This document shows positions 63,667 to 64,000 of a stretch of 64,000 nt of DNA, piece by piece (positions within the stretch are counted from its first letter, which is position 1; the number at the start of each line of letters is the position of its first letter). The DNA is from a virus: positions 1-64,000 of the IMG/VR virus record IMGVR_UViG_3300036791_000400, one strand, 5' to 3'. Both the position numbers and the translations under genes were made by a program. The notes below the pieces were generated by a model that was not told where the DNA came from, made no database searches, and saw nothing but the letters and a program-made list of their open reading frames with translations.

Positions 63667-63699
63667 GTGGCGCGCCTCTCACGCACAGTATTGGTAGGT

Positions 63700-63972
63700 T
63701 TAGAACGAGCGAAAGGCGTTGGAGACTGTGGGACACGACGTGATCGCGCCCGATAGTCCGCCCTTGTTCTTGCGTCGGGCGCTGCGCGCCCACGCCGCAG
63801 GTACGTGCGTGATCCTGATGTGCTCAGGATACACGGTAGGTTCGTTCTCGCTCATGGGTGCGCGATAGAACGCGCTCATAGAGCGTGTTTGCGTGGGTGG
63901 TTCTACTCGGTCAATCTTCATGAACCTCGGCGCCATGCTCGGGCGCGTTGGTTTGCTCACTCGGCGTGCCAT
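63700..63972 (-). CDS. hypothetical basic protein
   Basis: 90 residues, ATG 63972 with CGGAG eight bases upstream (from the operator variant at 63981-63989). Basic and Pro/Ser-rich (RRVSKPTRPSMAPRFMKIDR), with a Lys-rich middle (ARSARRKNKGGLSG). It lies right of the origin-like region and is read toward it. No family recognised. Confidence 0.5.
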   Translation of the reverse strand: MARRVSKPTRPSMAPRFMKIDRVEPPTQTRSMSAFYRAPMSENEPTVYPEHIRITHVPAAWARSARRKNKGGLSGAITSCPTVSNAFRSF

Positions 63973-63980
63973 TATAGTTA

Positions 63981-63989
63981 CTCCGGGAG
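63981..63989. promoter_or_regulatory. symmetric operator variant CTCCGGGAG
   Basis: ACTCCGGGAGT is a symmetric variant in which both arms carry the GGAG substitution. Upstream of the 63972 gene. Confidence 0.4.
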
Positions 63990-64000
63990 TATCTACGATT

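Overview
The window is part of the genome of a tailed double-stranded DNA phage with a short-tailed (podovirus-like) gene set. The evidence is a near-continuous run of tightly packed genes, many overlapping by 4 bp (ATGA or GTGA), a morphogenesis block (terminase, portal, scaffold, major capsid, tail tube-like proteins, many fibres and spikes, very large internal virion proteins) and a replication block (family A DNA polymerase, primase-polymerase/helicase, nucleases). Base composition is GC-rich. The host is inferred, not seen. Two secreted proteins with PEP-CTERM sorting signals, a DUF3309-like and a DUF6496-like protein point to a Gram-negative host with an exosortase, most likely an alphaproteobacterium. 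No integrase, RNA polymerase, recognisable endolysin or tRNA was found.

Layout. 1-3.8 kb, rightward: the end of an upstream gene, a beta-helix tailspike-like protein, a small coiled-coil protein, a two-gene PEP-CTERM cassette bounded by an RBS-overlapping hairpin and a strong terminator, then three small genes. 3.8-6.1 kb, leftward: large terminase, a small protein and a likely small terminase. 6.2-42.9 kb, rightward: portal, scaffold, capsid, adaptors, at least six fibre or spike genes built from a shared repeat, small accessory genes (including an Acb2-like anti-defence candidate), a tail-nozzle-like protein, a GNAT/methyltransferase/PAPS-reductase-like trio inside the internal-virion-protein block, a transglycosylase-bearing protein and a 2404-residue internal protein, ending in a small HNH gene. 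Two related homing-endonuclease-like genes interrupt this block, one in each orientation. 42.9-64 kb, leftward: replication, repair and accessory genes, including primase-polymerase/helicase, a possible ssDNA-binding protein, SNF2-type helicase, VRR-NUC, Cas4/RecB-like nuclease, DNA polymerase A, a MoxR ATPase / DUF3150-like / VWA-metallopeptidase set, and many small proteins of unknown function. At 63.3-63.7 kb lies a gene-free, mirror-symmetric repeat region that looks like a replication origin or another protein-binding control site.

The most striking feature is a dispersed palindromic motif with core CTAC(C/G)GTAG, extended in the best copies to about GTTCACTAC(C/G)GTAGTGAAC. I count 17 exact cores and roughly as many one- or two-base variants, in intergenic and coding DNA on both halves of the window. 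About 0.5 exact cores would be expected by chance. In front of many leftward genes the right arm is changed to GGAG, so the site becomes the Shine-Dalgarno sequence. At two or three loci the motif sits in a composite cassette with GC-rich hairpins whose stems show a compensatory change. This looks like a genome-wide operator (stoperator-like) system, but its DNA-binding protein is not identifiable here.
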